A stretch of 64,000 nucleotides of DNA from Monodelphis domestica (Eukaryota > Chordata > Mammalia > Didelphimorphia > Didelphidae). Below the pieces are notes generated by a model. That model was not told where the DNA came from, ran no database searches, and was given only the letters and a program-made list of their open reading frames with translations. Shown here in pieces: positions 1 through 11,129 of the stretch. The stretch lies in assembly GCF_027887165.1 (NCBI RefSeq), contig NC_077228.1, positions 213,581,635 through 213,645,634 on the forward strand. The letters run 5' to 3'. How positions within the stretch are numbered: the stretch's first letter is position 1; the number at the start of each line of letters is the position of its first letter. The position numbers were made by a program, and so were the translations under genes.

Positions 1-1180
<1,180 letters not shown>

Positions 1181-1384
1181 TTTGTTTTTTAAAAACTCTC
1201 AACTTCCACCTTAGAATCAATACTGTGTATTGGTTATAAGGCAAAGAGGGGTGAGGGCTAGGCAATGTAGGCTAAGTGACTTGCCCAGGGTCACACAGCT
1301 AGGAGGTGTCTGAGGTCAGATTTGAACCCAGAAGCACCTATCTCTAGGTCTGGATCTCAATCCACTGAGCCACCCAGCTACCCC
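1181..1384 (-). repeat. Family S SINE, antisense
   Basis: Poly-T followed by the reverse of the SINE body, ending in the reversed head 'ccactgagccacccagct'. It lies inside USH1G intron 1. Confidence 0.85.
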
Positions 1385-1584
1385 ATCTTGTGTGTTTTGA
1401 TACCACCAGTGCAACTGTTTACAGGATAGCACCCACCTTCCCTATTTCCCCTTGGAAGCCCAATCCTATGTGGTTTCCTGTGGAGTTGGTGTGAGCATGG
1501 AACCCAGTGGTCAAGGCCTTAGTAAAGAGATAAAAACTGCCCAAGAAAATAGAAAATAAGGGACTGACTCAGAGCAGGAAAGGA

Positions 1585-1815
1585 GAGGAAAACCAATCAT
1601 TTATTAGGAGCCTGCTGTGTGTAAGGAGCTTAATAAATATCTTTAATTGATCCTCACAACAGTCCTGGAAGAAATGTGCTATTATTCTCAACATTTTCCA
1701 GTTGAGAAAACAGAGACAGCCGGAGTTTAATTGACTTGCCCAAGGTCACTCAGCTAGGAAATAACTGAGGTTAGATTTGAACACAAGTTTCCCTGACTCC
1801 AGGCCTGGTACTCAA
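1585..1815 (-). repeat. MIR/CORE-SINE, antisense
   Basis: Carries the typical order 'atttattaggagc', 'ttgatcctcacaaca', 'gacttgcccaaggtcac' and 'ctgactccaggcctggtac'. It is diverged, hence old. Confidence 0.6.
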
Positions 1816-1842
1816 TTCATTAATTCAATAAACATTTAGTAA

Positions 1843-2038
1843 GGTGGCTGAGTGAATAGAGAGCCAATCCTGGAGATGGGAGGTCCTGGGTTCAAATTTG
1901 AATTCAGACACTTTCTAGCTGTATGACCCTGGGCAGGTCACTTAACCCTAGTTACCTAGTTCTTATCACTTTTCTGCCTTAGAGTCAATACTTAAGATTG
2001 ATTCTAAGACAGAAGGTAAGGGTTTAATAAATAAATAC
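1843..2038 (+). repeat. Family S SINE, sense, inside an older repeat
   Basis: The body runs from 'ggtggctgagtgaatagag' to 'gacagaaggtaagggttta'. Both flanks (aataaacatttagta and aaatacacattttgtacc) belong to one interrupted older CORE-SINE-like sequence, so this is a nested insertion. Confidence 0.75.
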
Positions 2039-2185
2039 ACATTTTGTACCTCCTATCTGCAGGAACTGCCCTTGCTAGGGATACAAAAAGAGGCAAAAAA
2101 CCAATCCCTGACCTAAAGGAGATTTTAATCTAATGATTGTGCTCTAACCATTAAGCTACTTAGCTGCCTCCAAATCAGGAAGGAA

Positions 2186-2405
2186 CAGGCATTTATTGGG
2201 AGCATATTATGTGCCTGGCATATTGCTAAGCGCTTTATAGATATTATTTCATTTGATTCTCACATCTTTGGAAGGCTCTTTTGATTCCCATTTTACAGAT
2301 GAAGACATTGAGGCAGAGTTTAAGTGACTTCCCCAGTTTCAGGAAGGTAGTAAGTGAATGAATTTGAATTTTAACTCAGGTGGACTCCAAGCCTTGAGTT
2401 CTACA
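2186..2405 (-). repeat. MIR/CORE-SINE, antisense
   Basis: Contains 'ggcatttattgggagc', 'cctggcatattgctaagcgc', 'ttttacagatgaagacattg' and 'aagtgacttccccag', which is the MIR layout on the minus strand. Confidence 0.65.
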
Positions 2406-2737
2406 GATCTGTGGATCTAAACAAATGTTGAATATATTAAATATATTTTTAAAAAAATATTTCATTATGAATGGTTTCCCAATTTTCTTATATGCACTTA
2501 AGGCATTATTCTGAGAATAATTCTCTCAGTGTCATTGTTCTTCGGTCTATAGAGTAAAAGCATGAAGATTCCTGTCCTGGAGGAAGTGAAGAAGGATCTG
2601 ATTATTAAGGATTTATTCTGTACCAGATGATCAGTTGAAAGGGATTTTAAAGTACTAAGAGCCAGGAAGGAATGAAGGGCAATCACACTGTATACTGGGT
2701 CCCTCCCCCCATTTAACTGAAAATTAAATTGGGAGGG

Positions 2738-2880
2738 GGGGAAGCTAAATGACTCAATGGAGTTCAAATCTGGTCTTGGACACTTCCTAACTGTGTGACC
2801 TTGGGCAAGTCACTTAACCCCAATTGCCTAGTCTTTATTGTTTTTCCGTCTTGGAACTAATACTTAGTATTGGGTTAAAT
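2738..2880 (+). repeat. Family S SINE fragment, sense
   Basis: A partial copy lacking part of the head region. 'ctgtgtgaccttgggcaagt' and 'ttggaactaatacttag' identify it. Confidence 0.7.
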
Positions 2881-2895
2881 AAAAATAGGGTTATG

Positions 2896-3050
2896 GATAG
2901 CTAGGTGACTCAGTGGATTGAGAGCCAAGCCTAGAGACTGGGAAGTCAAATCTGGCCTCAGACACTTCCTAGCTGTGTGACCCTGGGCAAATTATTAAAC
3001 CCCATTGCCTAGCTCTTATTACAAAAAAGAAAAAAAAGGAAAGGAGAAGT
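2896..3050 (+). repeat. Family S SINE, sense, 3'-shortened
   Basis: Head 'tagctaggtgactcagtgg' through 'cccattgcctagctcttatt', then an A/G-rich run to about 3085. It directly follows another copy of the same family. Confidence 0.75.
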
Positions 3051-3198
3051 GAGGAGAGAAGAGGAAAAGAGAAAAGAAAATCAAGAGCAGCCCCAAGGGG
3101 TAGAAGGTGAAGAAAATAAAGGTCACTCAGGAGGAATGTGAAAAAGGAAGAAGGCATATCCATCCTGTTGCCTTGGTGAGAGCTGTAGGTGTTGGGCT

Positions 3199-3209
3199 GC
3201 CTATATATA

Positions 3210-3274
<65 letters not shown>

Positions 3275-3292
3275 ATATAGATATAGATATCC
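3199..3292. repeat. (TATATG)n microsatellite
   Basis: A run of tatatg/gtatat units that changes at its 3' end to 'atagat' units. It lies in USH1G intron 1. Confidence 0.9.
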
Positions 3293-3433
3293 CCTCCTGT
3301 AAAATATATGCCTCAGGGTTTTTGTTTGTTTTTAGCACTAGATATTGTCACCTTCTACTCTATCAGCTGTTAAAACTTTAGGGGCCTGGTAGCAGGGTGC
3401 TTTCAAGAGATGCAGGATCCTAAAGAGCCCCAA

Positions 3434-3890
3434 AAGGTGGCTAGGTGGCTCAGTGGCTAGAGTGCCAGGCTTAGAAGGAGGAAGACTCATATCTGTGAGT
3501 TCAAATCTAACCTTGGATACCTTTTTTTTTTTTTTAAATTCAAAGATATTTTATTTTCCCAATTACATGTAATAACAATTTTCAACATATATTTTCTGAA
3601 ATCATATGATCCAAATGATCTTCCCTTCCTCCTCTCCCACCCTTTCAGAGATGGTAAACAATTTGATCTGGATTATATATGTGTTATCATGCAAAACACT
3701 TCCATTTCCTCAGATATTTTCAAGCTATGTGACCCTGGGCAAGTCACTTCACCCTGTTTGCCTCAGTTTCCTCATCTGTAAAATGACCTGGAGAAAGAAA
3801 TGGCAAACCTCTCTAATAGCTCAGCCCCACAAAAACAACAAAAAAGCCAAATGGGGTCATGGAGAGTCAGACACAGCTAAAAAATGATTG
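3434..3890 (+). repeat. MAR1-type SINE split by an inserted LINE 3' tail
   Basis: The left half is at about 3434-3520 ('gtggctaggtggctcagtgg') and the right half at 3719-3890 ('ctatgtgaccctgggcaagt' to 'agtcagacacagctaaaaaa'). Between them (3521-3718) is a poly-T-led block reading 'tattttcccaattacatgta', which resembles a LINE 3' end on the minus strand. The two halves fit together as one MAR1 element. Confidence 0.65.
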
Positions 3891-3904
3891 AACAGAAAAA
3901 AATA

Positions 3905-4060
3905 TAGTTTTATAGAATCTAGTCCAAACTCCCCAGGAAACTAAGGTCCTTCTAGGCAAAGTAATTCATCTAAAATCACTCAGTTTATAAATGGCAAAGC
4001 TAAGATTAAAGCCCAGTTCTCTTCTTTAGATCTGTGATCATTCCATTATATCACACTCTA
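3905..4060 (-). repeat. MIR/CORE-SINE remnant, antisense
   Basis: 'ctccccaggaaactaaggtc' and 'aaaatcactcagtttataaa' fit a strongly diverged MIR on the minus strand. Confidence 0.45.
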
Positions 4061-4065
4061 TAATA

Positions 4066-4245
4066 TGTAATACTATTAATAGCTGACCATATATATAAAT
4101 CAAGATATGTAATAAAACAATAGCTGACCATATATATAATTTAATATGTGTAATAAATATAGTAGCTGACCATATGATATATATAATTCAATATATGTAA
4201 TAAAAACAACAGCTGACCATATTATATATAATTCAATATAGTATA
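4066..4245. repeat. AT-rich tandem repeat, about 4 units of 50-60 bp
   Basis: 'agctgaccatat' recurs four times (near 4081, 4122, 4165 and 4211). Each is followed by 'atataattcaatatatgtaa'-like sequence. Confidence 0.8.
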
Positions 4246-4388
4246 ATACGGTGCCTTAAAGTTTACAAAGTTTCAACATATTATTTCCTTAGATTTACAT
4301 AATAATCCAGTGTGATAGAAATTATAGGTATTATTCCTATTTTATAGATGGGGAAATTGAGGTAATAAAATGGCAGTTTTAGACTCAG
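4246..4388 (-). repeat. MIR/CORE-SINE remnant, antisense
   Basis: 'gccttaaagtttacaaagt', 'tattcctattttatagatgg' and 'gaaattgaggtaat' follow the MIR order on the minus strand. Confidence 0.5.
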
Positions 4389-4390
4389 GG

Positions 4391-5394
4391 TATCTCTTGG
4401 CTTCACTTTGCGCAGGGGCCCCACATCTGGCATCCTGTCCCTCATCCTCCCGAGCTCTGCTTTTCTCTGGTCCCTTTGCCTTGCCCTGTGCTCTAGCCAG
4501 CTCTAACCCTGCCTCAGGCAGGCTAAGCAGTGTCTGTGTCCGGGGCCGGTCCGATGACTACCTCTTTTCCTTCTTCCCTCCCCCACTCCCGGCCCATGGG
4601 AAAAAGTCCCGGCTCTTTCCCAGGCTGCGGACATCACTTCATTCGCCTTGAGGGGGTCTTGCTCTGGCTCTGGGAAGGGGCCACAGAAAGGCTTGTGTTT
4701 CTCGCTCCTCTTTAGAGGCGAGATCTTGTTGTTTTGGTCTCCTGTGAAGCCAGCCAGGCCTTTCTCTTTGACGAGAGTGAGGCTGGACTTGGGATCCAAT
4801 TAGGAGGAGTACAAGGGGATGGAGGGCTGCCGGGGCGGCCGAGGAGACAAGGGAGCGATTCTTTAGTCAGAACTGGGACCTCATTAGCAGCGGGATGGGG
4901 CTGGGGGAGGGGAGGGAGAAGGAAAGCGGGGAGGACCCGACTGAGGGCTTCGACTCAGTCACAGACCGAGAGTCTGTGGAGGGAGATAGCGTCCAATGAC
5001 TCCGGGCAGGGCCTGCCTCAACCAGGGACTGCGATGGGGCTCTCTGTACCGTTTCCTATGTATTCGGTTCCAGGAGTTAGGCTTGTGGGAAGTATTTAGG
5101 GATCCCCACAGAATAGGTGTCCAGCTGCCCAGGAGTGAGGCAGAACGCCCCCAACCAACTCTTCCTACATGCAGTGGGCCTGGAAGAGTAGATCGCGGAG
5201 CCGAACTCGCAGGCAACACTCTCCTTCTCCCTCCCTCCCTCCCTCCCCTCCCTCCCCTCCCTCCCCGGCCTGGCTGCCCCCTCAGTCCCCTCCAGACCAA
5301 GGCCAAGGCTGGACACCTGCCTCTCACACATGGGCTTGCCAGGCCTGGCCCTGGTCCCTGCAAACAACATGCACTTGAGCTCCTTTGCTAGAGT

Positions 5395-5396
<2 letters not shown>
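4391..5396. other. Repeat-free GC-rich island in USH1G intron 1
   Basis: About 1 kb without mobile elements, with several overlapping open frames on both strands. None has a recognisable domain, and they overlap in a way expected of GC-rich DNA. A CCCT-rich pyrimidine run lies at 5221-5265. It could be an intronic regulatory region of USH1G, but no specific site can be defended. Confidence 0.35.

Positions 5397-5440
<44 letters not shown>
5396..5440. repeat. (CA)n microsatellite
   Basis: An uninterrupted CA run of about 43 bases, with a second short CA run at 5462-5472. Confidence 0.95.
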
Positions 5441-5442
<2 letters not shown>

Positions 5443-5770
5443 CACTCTGGATCTCTTTCATACACACACACAAGCTGCTCTCACAGTCTCCCACTTGCAC
5501 AGAAGCACCCATCTGCCCTAGGCAGGCACCCACTCTAACACCCCAGGCCCACCACCTCTCTGGGCCAGCTCCTCGCTGGGCAGCATGAATAATTCACTCC
5601 TCTCTCTCAACGCATCAAATATTAATCCTCTGAGATTCCCAGCCCTGCTGTGTCATGGGGAAGGCAGGCCTGAGCTGGGCCTTCCCCAGAGCCCTCCCCA
5701 CCAGGGACTAGGATGCTGATGGTGACAGAAAACTCAGAGATTTTGGAAAATACAGTTTATCAGTAGCAAA
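5441..5770. other. Unique intronic sequence, no gene
   Basis: Repeat-free sequence with an AT-rich block 'catcaaatattaatcctctg' near 5613. No repeat or coding feature was seen. It is a candidate for cross-species conservation testing only. Confidence 0.3.
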
Positions 5771-5775
5771 CTGGC

Positions 5776-5983
5776 TTTTTTTTAAAACTCCTACCTTCCA
5801 TCTTACTGTCCAAGTCCAGCACTCTGTCCACTATAGATTTTTTTTTAAACCCTCACCTTCTGCCTTAGAACCAATACATAGTTTGGTTCTAGTGGTCAGG
5901 GCTAGGCAATGGGGGTGAAGTGACTTGCCCAGGGTCACACAGCTGGAAAGTGTCTGAGGCCAAATTTGAACTCTGTGACTTTA
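5776..5983 (-). repeat. Two family S SINE pieces, antisense
   Basis: A short 3'-end piece (5776-5838) is followed by a longer copy (5839-5983) that starts with poly-T and 'aaaccctcaccttctgcctt'. Both are on the minus strand. Confidence 0.75.
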
Positions 5984-6207
5984 ATGAATTTAATGTTTCT
6001 GGCCATCTTCCTAACCCTGTGCAGGTTTGTTTCCTTAGCCTGGAATCCATTCACTTCTTATTGTTGTTGTTGTTATTAAAATAGTAAATTATTAACAACT
6101 AGTAGAGATTAATATTTAACAATAAAGAACTAATATTTCATAATAAATACTATTTAATAATAGTATAAAATAAATAATTATTATTTTAAAAATAAGCTAT
6201 AGTGGGG

Positions 6208-6621
6208 GGCAGCAGGGTGGCTCAGTGGATTGAGATCCAGGCCCAGAGACAAGAGGTCCTAAGTTCAAATCTGGCCTCAGACACTTCCTAGCTGGGTGAC
6301 TCTGGGCAAGTCACTTCACCCCCCTTGCTTAGCCTTTACTGCTCTTTTGCTTTAGAACCAATACACAGTATTGATTCTTTTTTTTTTTTTAACTTTTTTT
6401 AACCCTTACCTTCTGTCTTGGAGCCAATAGCGAAGAGGGGTAAGGGCTAGGCAATGGGGGTCAAAAGACTTGCCCAGGGTCACACAGCTGGGAAGTGTCT
6501 GAGGCCAGATTTGAACCTAGGACCTCCTGTCTCTAGGCTTGGCTCTCAATCCACTGAGCTACCCAGCTGCCCCCTACAGTATTGATTCTAAGGCAGAAGG
6601 TGAGGGTTTAAAAAAAAAAAG
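6208..6621. repeat. Family S SINE (sense) interrupted by a second copy (antisense)
   Basis: The outer SINE runs 6208-6378 and resumes at 6576. The inner copy, inverted, is 6379-6575. The 14-base duplication 'acagtattgattct' is present at 6365-6378 and again at 6576-6589. That fixes the insertion point and confirms target-primed insertion of one SINE into another. Confidence 0.92.
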
Positions 6622-6870
6622 CTATAGCAGACAGAGTGCTGGACTTGAAGTCAAGAAGATATGAGTACAAGTCTTGTCTCAAACACTTGCTAGTCATGGG
6701 ACTCTGGGCAGATCACTTAAACTGTCTGTCTCAGTTTCCTTATCCATAAAATGGATATAAAATAATAGCATCCAGTTCCCAGGGTTGTTATGGAGATCAA
6801 ATGAGAGAATATTTACAAAGTTCTTTGCAAAGTTTAGAATACCATATAAATCCTGGCTCTTATTTTTAAA
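6622..6870 (+). repeat. MIR, sense
   Basis: 'cagacagagtgctggacttg', 'ctcagtttccttatccataa', 'agggttgttatggagatcaa' and 'tttgcaaagtttagaat' give a nearly complete MIR in sense orientation. Confidence 0.75.
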
Positions 6871-7204
6871 ATATTTTTATTAATGTATTTTAGTATACTT
6901 GGTTTCTTCTGTAATCCTATGTATTGTTATTGTTATTTATAGATTTTTAAAACATTAATTCTGAGAAAGGGTCTATAGGTTTCCCCAGACTGTCACAAAA
7001 AAGGTTAGGAACTCTTGCTTTAGCAAAAGGGGAAGGAAGATTTTCCCAGGATAAGCCTGTTTAATCTACATTAAAAATTTGTTGATCAATGTATCCAGCT
7101 TTAATTATTTTCTTCAAAGTATTGGGATATTTAGCTTTTACATTCTCCTCTGAACTGGTCTTCTCTCTAGTAACTCTAATACTATGCAACTGAGCTCAAT
7201 TTTT

Positions 7205-7404
7205 TTTTTTAAACCCTTACCTTCCATCTTGGAGTCAATACTGTGTATTGGCTCCAAGGCAGAAGAGTGGTAAGGGTTAGGCAATGGGGGTCAAAAGACT
7301 TGCCCAGGGTCACACAGCTGGGAAGTGTCTAAGGCCAGATTTGAACCTAGGACCTCCCATCTCTAGGACTGGCTCTCAATCCACTGAGCCACCCAGCTGC
7401 CCCC
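7205..7404 (-). repeat. Family S SINE, antisense, with target duplication
   Basis: Full-length copy flanked by 'gagctcaattttt' at 7192-7204 and 7405-7417. The intact duplication suggests a fairly recent insertion. Confidence 0.92.
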
Positions 7405-7571
7405 GAGCTCAATTTTTAAAGCAAAATCAGACCAACCAACACTTGGCAGTAAAAATTTCTTCACTATTTATTTAATTTCCATTTTTTGTACAATCTTAAA
7501 TTAATCTGATGCTCTTTTTCCTGAATAGCTGCTCTACTATGAAGAATGTGGTTTTTAAATTTTGTTTTGTT

Positions 7572-7746
7572 TCAAAATCCTAATTTTCTGTCATGGAATC
7601 AATACATTCTATTGGTACTAAGGCAGAACAGGAGGGATGAGGCAATAGATGCCTGAGTGATTTGCTCAGGGTCATACAGCTGGGAGGTATCTCAGGCCAG
7701 ATTTGAACCCTGTCTCTAAGCCTGGCTCTTGATCCAGCTTCCCCCA
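7572..7746 (-). repeat. Family S SINE, antisense, diverged
   Basis: 'tttctgtcatggaatcaata', 'gatttgctcagggtcataca' and 'gcctggctcttgatcc' match the reverse strand of the family with many changes. Confidence 0.75.
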
Positions 7747-7924
7747 GGAATGTGTTTTTGACAGGTATCTTCAATCCTTATAGCTAAAAGACCCCCCATT
7801 TTGAAAACTTTTCTTCCTTGTAGTTGTTTACAAACCACAGAAATCTGATGCAAATTTGCTTTTTTCTTTTGCTCCCCCCCCCTGTGTTTTATAATATTCT
7901 GTACATCAGATTCCAGCATTCTGT

Positions 7925-8317
7925 CCTCTCTTCCTTTTTTTAGAAATAGTATAAACTAATCTATGCCATTTAATTACATCAAATTTCTGTTTCAAGATTT
8001 TTTAAAAAGGGTAAGGAAGAGTTTTGGGCTCAGACTGAGGCATGGGACCTTTGGGTTTGGGGGTAGAAAGGACATCTTTTCAGCCAGGGGAGATAGTCTG
8101 ACTCCTTCCAGCTTTCTCAGGAACCTTTCTTCCATAGTCTATTCTGTGACCATCAGGAGACATGATCATTCATTCTGAGGCCCCACTTCCCAATGCTTCC
8201 TCTCTTGAGGTGATACCACTGTTATCCAAGTTGTTCCAAAGAGCAGTACCACTTACCCTTCTGGTCCCCCTTCCCCAACTCCTCCACAGCCAACTGCTTC
8301 TTATTATCTTATTTCAG
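7925..8317 (+). other. USH1G intron 1, 3' end
   Basis: Unique sequence leading to the exon 2 acceptor ttatttcag (8309-8317). No other feature was seen. Confidence 0.5.
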
Positions 8318-9529
8318 AGGTGATCCCGACAAATGTGACATCTGGGGTAACACCCCGCTGCACCTGGCAGGCTCTAATGGCCATCTCCACTGCTTGTCCT
8401 TCCTGGTGTCCTTTGGGGCCAACATCTGGTGCCTGGACAATGACTACCACACGCCCTTGGACATGGCGGCCATGAAGGGACACATGGAGTGTGTGCGCTA
8501 CCTAGACTCCATTGCGGCCAAGCAGAGCAGCCTGAACCCCAAACTGGTGGGCAAGCTGAAAGAGAAGGCTTTCCGAGAAGCAGAGAGGCGCATTAAGGAC
8601 TGCGCCAAGATGCAGCGCAAACACCACGCGCGCATGGAGCGGCGTTACCGGAGAGAGCTGGCGGAGCGGGCGGACACGCTGAGCTTCTCCAGCCTCTCTT
8701 CCAGCACCCTGAGCCGTCGTCTTCAGAACTTGTCTCTGGCCAGTCACCTCCCCTACTCCCAGGCCACCCTCCACGGGACAGGCCGAGGCAAGACAAAAAT
8801 CCAGAGGAAGCTGGAGCGGCGCAAGCATGGCGAAGGAACTTTCAAGATATCGGAGGATGGAAGGAAAAGCATCCGCTCTCTGTCTGGGTTGCAGCTGGGC
8901 AGTGATGTGATGTTTGTCCGCCAGGGGACCTATGCCAACCCTAAGGAGTGGGGCCGATCCCCACTCCGGGACATGTTCCTCTCAGATGAGGACAGCGTCT
9001 CTCGTGCCACCCTGGAGCCTGGCCTCGGGGCTGAGTCAGCCCACTCGGAGGTCAGCACAGACTCAGGCCATGACTCTCTCTTCACTCGCCCCGGCCTGGG
9101 CACCATGGTGTTCCGGAGGAACTATGTAAGCAGTGGACTGCAGGGGCTGGGTCGGGAGGAGGGAGGGGCTGGCACCCTGCGTGCCAGAATGCGGCACTCT
9201 CCAAGCCTGGATGATGATAGCATCGGCAGTGCCAACAGCTTGCAGGAGCGTCTTGATGAATTGCCTTGGGATGATTTTGACCTGGGCCTAGATGAGGCTC
9301 TGGAGCCTGAAACCAGCCCATTGGAGACTTTCCTTGCCTCCCTGCACATGGATGACTTTGTGGCCCTCCTGAGGCAAGAGAAGATTGATCTGGATGCCCT
9401 GATGCTCTGTTCTGAACTAGACCTCCATAGCATCAGCATCCCCCTGGGGCCCCGGAAGAAAATCTTGGGCGCCATCAAACGCAGACGCCTGGTGCTAGAG
9501 CAGCCCCCTGCACTGGAGGACACAGAGTT
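8318..9529 (+). CDS. USH1G: USH1G (SANS) coding exon 2
   Basis: Encodes residues 55-458 and the first two bases of codon 459. Ankyrin repeats continue to about residue 126 ('[18 protein letters not shown]', '[18 protein letters not shown]'). Next come a basic central region rich in R and K (about 127-215), a serine-rich acidic linker, and a SAM domain at about 388-447 ('[20 protein letters not shown]'). The C-terminus is DTEL, a class I PDZ ligand. In this family the SAM-PDZ-ligand unit binds harmonin and the central region binds myosin VIIa. The exon ends in 'gagtt' before a strong donor GTAAGT (9530-9535). Compared with the human sequence as I recall it, a few residues are added after 'SVSRATL' and some are lost before the SAM domain. 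The spliced protein is 459 residues, against 461 in human. The frame is fully open. Confidence 0.97.
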
Positions 9530-9569
9530 GTAAGTCTAGGAAGGAGGGAATGCGCTAGTGAGATAATCC

Positions 9570-9690
9570 AGAAAGGGCTCCTAGGACTTTGAACTGTAAA
9601 GAGCCTTAGAGATCCAAATCATCCAACCCTCTTATTTTACAAATAAGGAAACAGATCCAGATTAGGGGAAATTGACTTGTCCATCCCTCT
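9570..9690 (-). repeat. MIR remnant, antisense
   Basis: 'gccttagagatccaaatcat' and 'ttattttacaaataaggaaa' mark an old MIR on the minus strand. Confidence 0.55.
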
Positions 9691-10096
9691 AGGGATTTGT
9701 CCAGTGGCCCTGCTTGCAAGGGATCCTGTACTTTCTTTGGGGGGGGGGTGGCACAAGGAACATCAGGAACCAGAGTCTATATATGTTAGCCTTAAGAGAA
9801 CTGTGAGTCTTCCTGTGTTTGGGGAAGACTGAGTTTAGCCCTTAATATCAGATATACAGTTCCCAACTCTCAGGGACAGAGCTGTTTTGATCTTCGAGTT
9901 GCCCAAATGAGGGCTCAGAAAGAATCCTTACTCATGTAGCAAGGGAAAGGAAGGTTGGATTGGAGCACTTCCCAAGGAATTGAGATACCTACTCTAGCCC
10001 CTTGCTAGAAGTCCAAAAGGGGCTGTGCTAAAAATGTCTAGCAACAGAGCCAGGAAAAAACAACTCATTCTGTGGGAGCAAGAAGAGAAAGTTTCG

Positions 10097-10320
10097 GGGG
10101 ACAGCTGGGTAGCTCAGTGGATTGAGAGCTAGGCCTAGAGAAGGGAGGTCCTAGGTTCAAATCTGGCCTCAGACACTTCCCAGCTGTGTGACCCTGGGCA
10201 AGTCACTTGACCCTCATTGCCCAGCCTTTACCACTCTTCTGCCTTGGAGTCAATGCACAGTATTGACTCCAAGATGGAAGATAAGGGTTAAAAAACAAGA
10301 AAAAGAAGAAGAAGAAGAAA
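10097..10320 (+). repeat. Family S SINE, sense, with GAA-rich tail
   Basis: Full-length copy ending in 'aagaaaaagaagaagaagaa'. The flanks 'agaaagtttc' and 'agaaaagtttc' look like a target duplication. Confidence 0.88.
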
Positions 10321-10339
10321 AGTTTCCTGTCCCCTTTTC

Positions 10340-10542
10340 TTCTCTAAAAACCTCCTCTTCTGTCTTAGAATCAATACTAAGTATTTGTTCCAAGGCAGAT
10401 GAGTGGTAATGGGTAGGCAACGGAGGTCAGTGACTTGTCCAGGGTCACACAGCTAGGAAGTGTTTGAGGTCATATTTGAACCCAGAACTTCCCATCTCTA
10501 GATCTGGCTCTCTATCTACTGAGTCACTTACCTATCCCTCCT
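10340..10542 (-). repeat. Family S SINE, antisense
   Basis: 'cttctgtcttagaatcaata', 'gacttgtccagggtcacaca' and 'atctactgagtcacttacc' give an inverted, diverged copy. With the sense copy just upstream it forms an inverted SINE pair. Confidence 0.8.
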
Positions 10543-10558
10543 GTCCCTTTTCCAAGCA

Positions 10559-10790
10559 GGCTCTTTATTGGAACACAAAAAACACCAGTTTTCCCTTGGT
10601 CTCCTAATGAGGGACCAAAGTACATGTCTCATAGGAAGTAACCAGAGCACTGAATGTTCAGTTTCACTGGAAGTGTCCGAATCCACTCTCTACTTACTAA
10701 ACATAACTTTAATATCCCAGGTACCAAGTGGGTACTTCCCCCAACTCCACTTAGCCCAGAGCACCTACGACATGGTCCTGTCCCTGGGGG
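10559..10790 (+). repeat. Copy 1 of an unnamed about 200-bp repeat in USH1G
   Basis: Resembles 11478-11700 in the same orientation. Shared blocks are 'aacaccag', 'gagggaccaaagtacatgt' / 'gaggggccagagcacatgtg', 'agtgaatg' / 'actgaatg' and 'gatccactc' / 'aatccactctct'. I do not recognise the family. Confidence 0.5.
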
Positions 10791-11129
10791 GTGACTGACT
10801 GCTTAATGACACCATGCCAACCTCTAGGAGTCCTGGGTTTTTAGGTGCTGTCCAGAGAGCATCACTGGTACTTCTTGTGGGAGGTGACTAGATTTTGAGG
10901 TTGGGGGATAGTGGGGGCATTTAAACTTTCTTCCAGCTCCTTCTAAGGAACTTGTTAGGGAAAGGAGACTACCAAATTGTTGAGGGGAGGGTGAGTGGAG
11001 GCATGAAGATGGGAATGAGGCTAATCACCACAAGGATTCTTTAATATTAATTTAAAATATTAATTGATACTAATATTCATGATTGACTTCACCGAGGCAA
11101 TCACCCACTATTCTCCTTTTTCTCCACAG

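Larger units (their letters stand above)
9530..11129 (+). other. USH1G: USH1G intron 2
   Basis: Bounded by GTAAGT at 9530 and the acceptor ttctccacag ending at 11129, which has a clear pyrimidine tract. Its mobile elements are listed separately. The rest is unique, apart from a stretch at 10559-10790 that resembles part of exon 3. Confidence 0.75.

Noticed and set aside
9531-9533. TAA directly after exon 2 as the real USH1G stop
   Set aside because: GTAAGT overlaps it as a perfect donor, and an acceptor at 11129 restores Leu-stop. The protein is the same either way, so I favour the spliced form.
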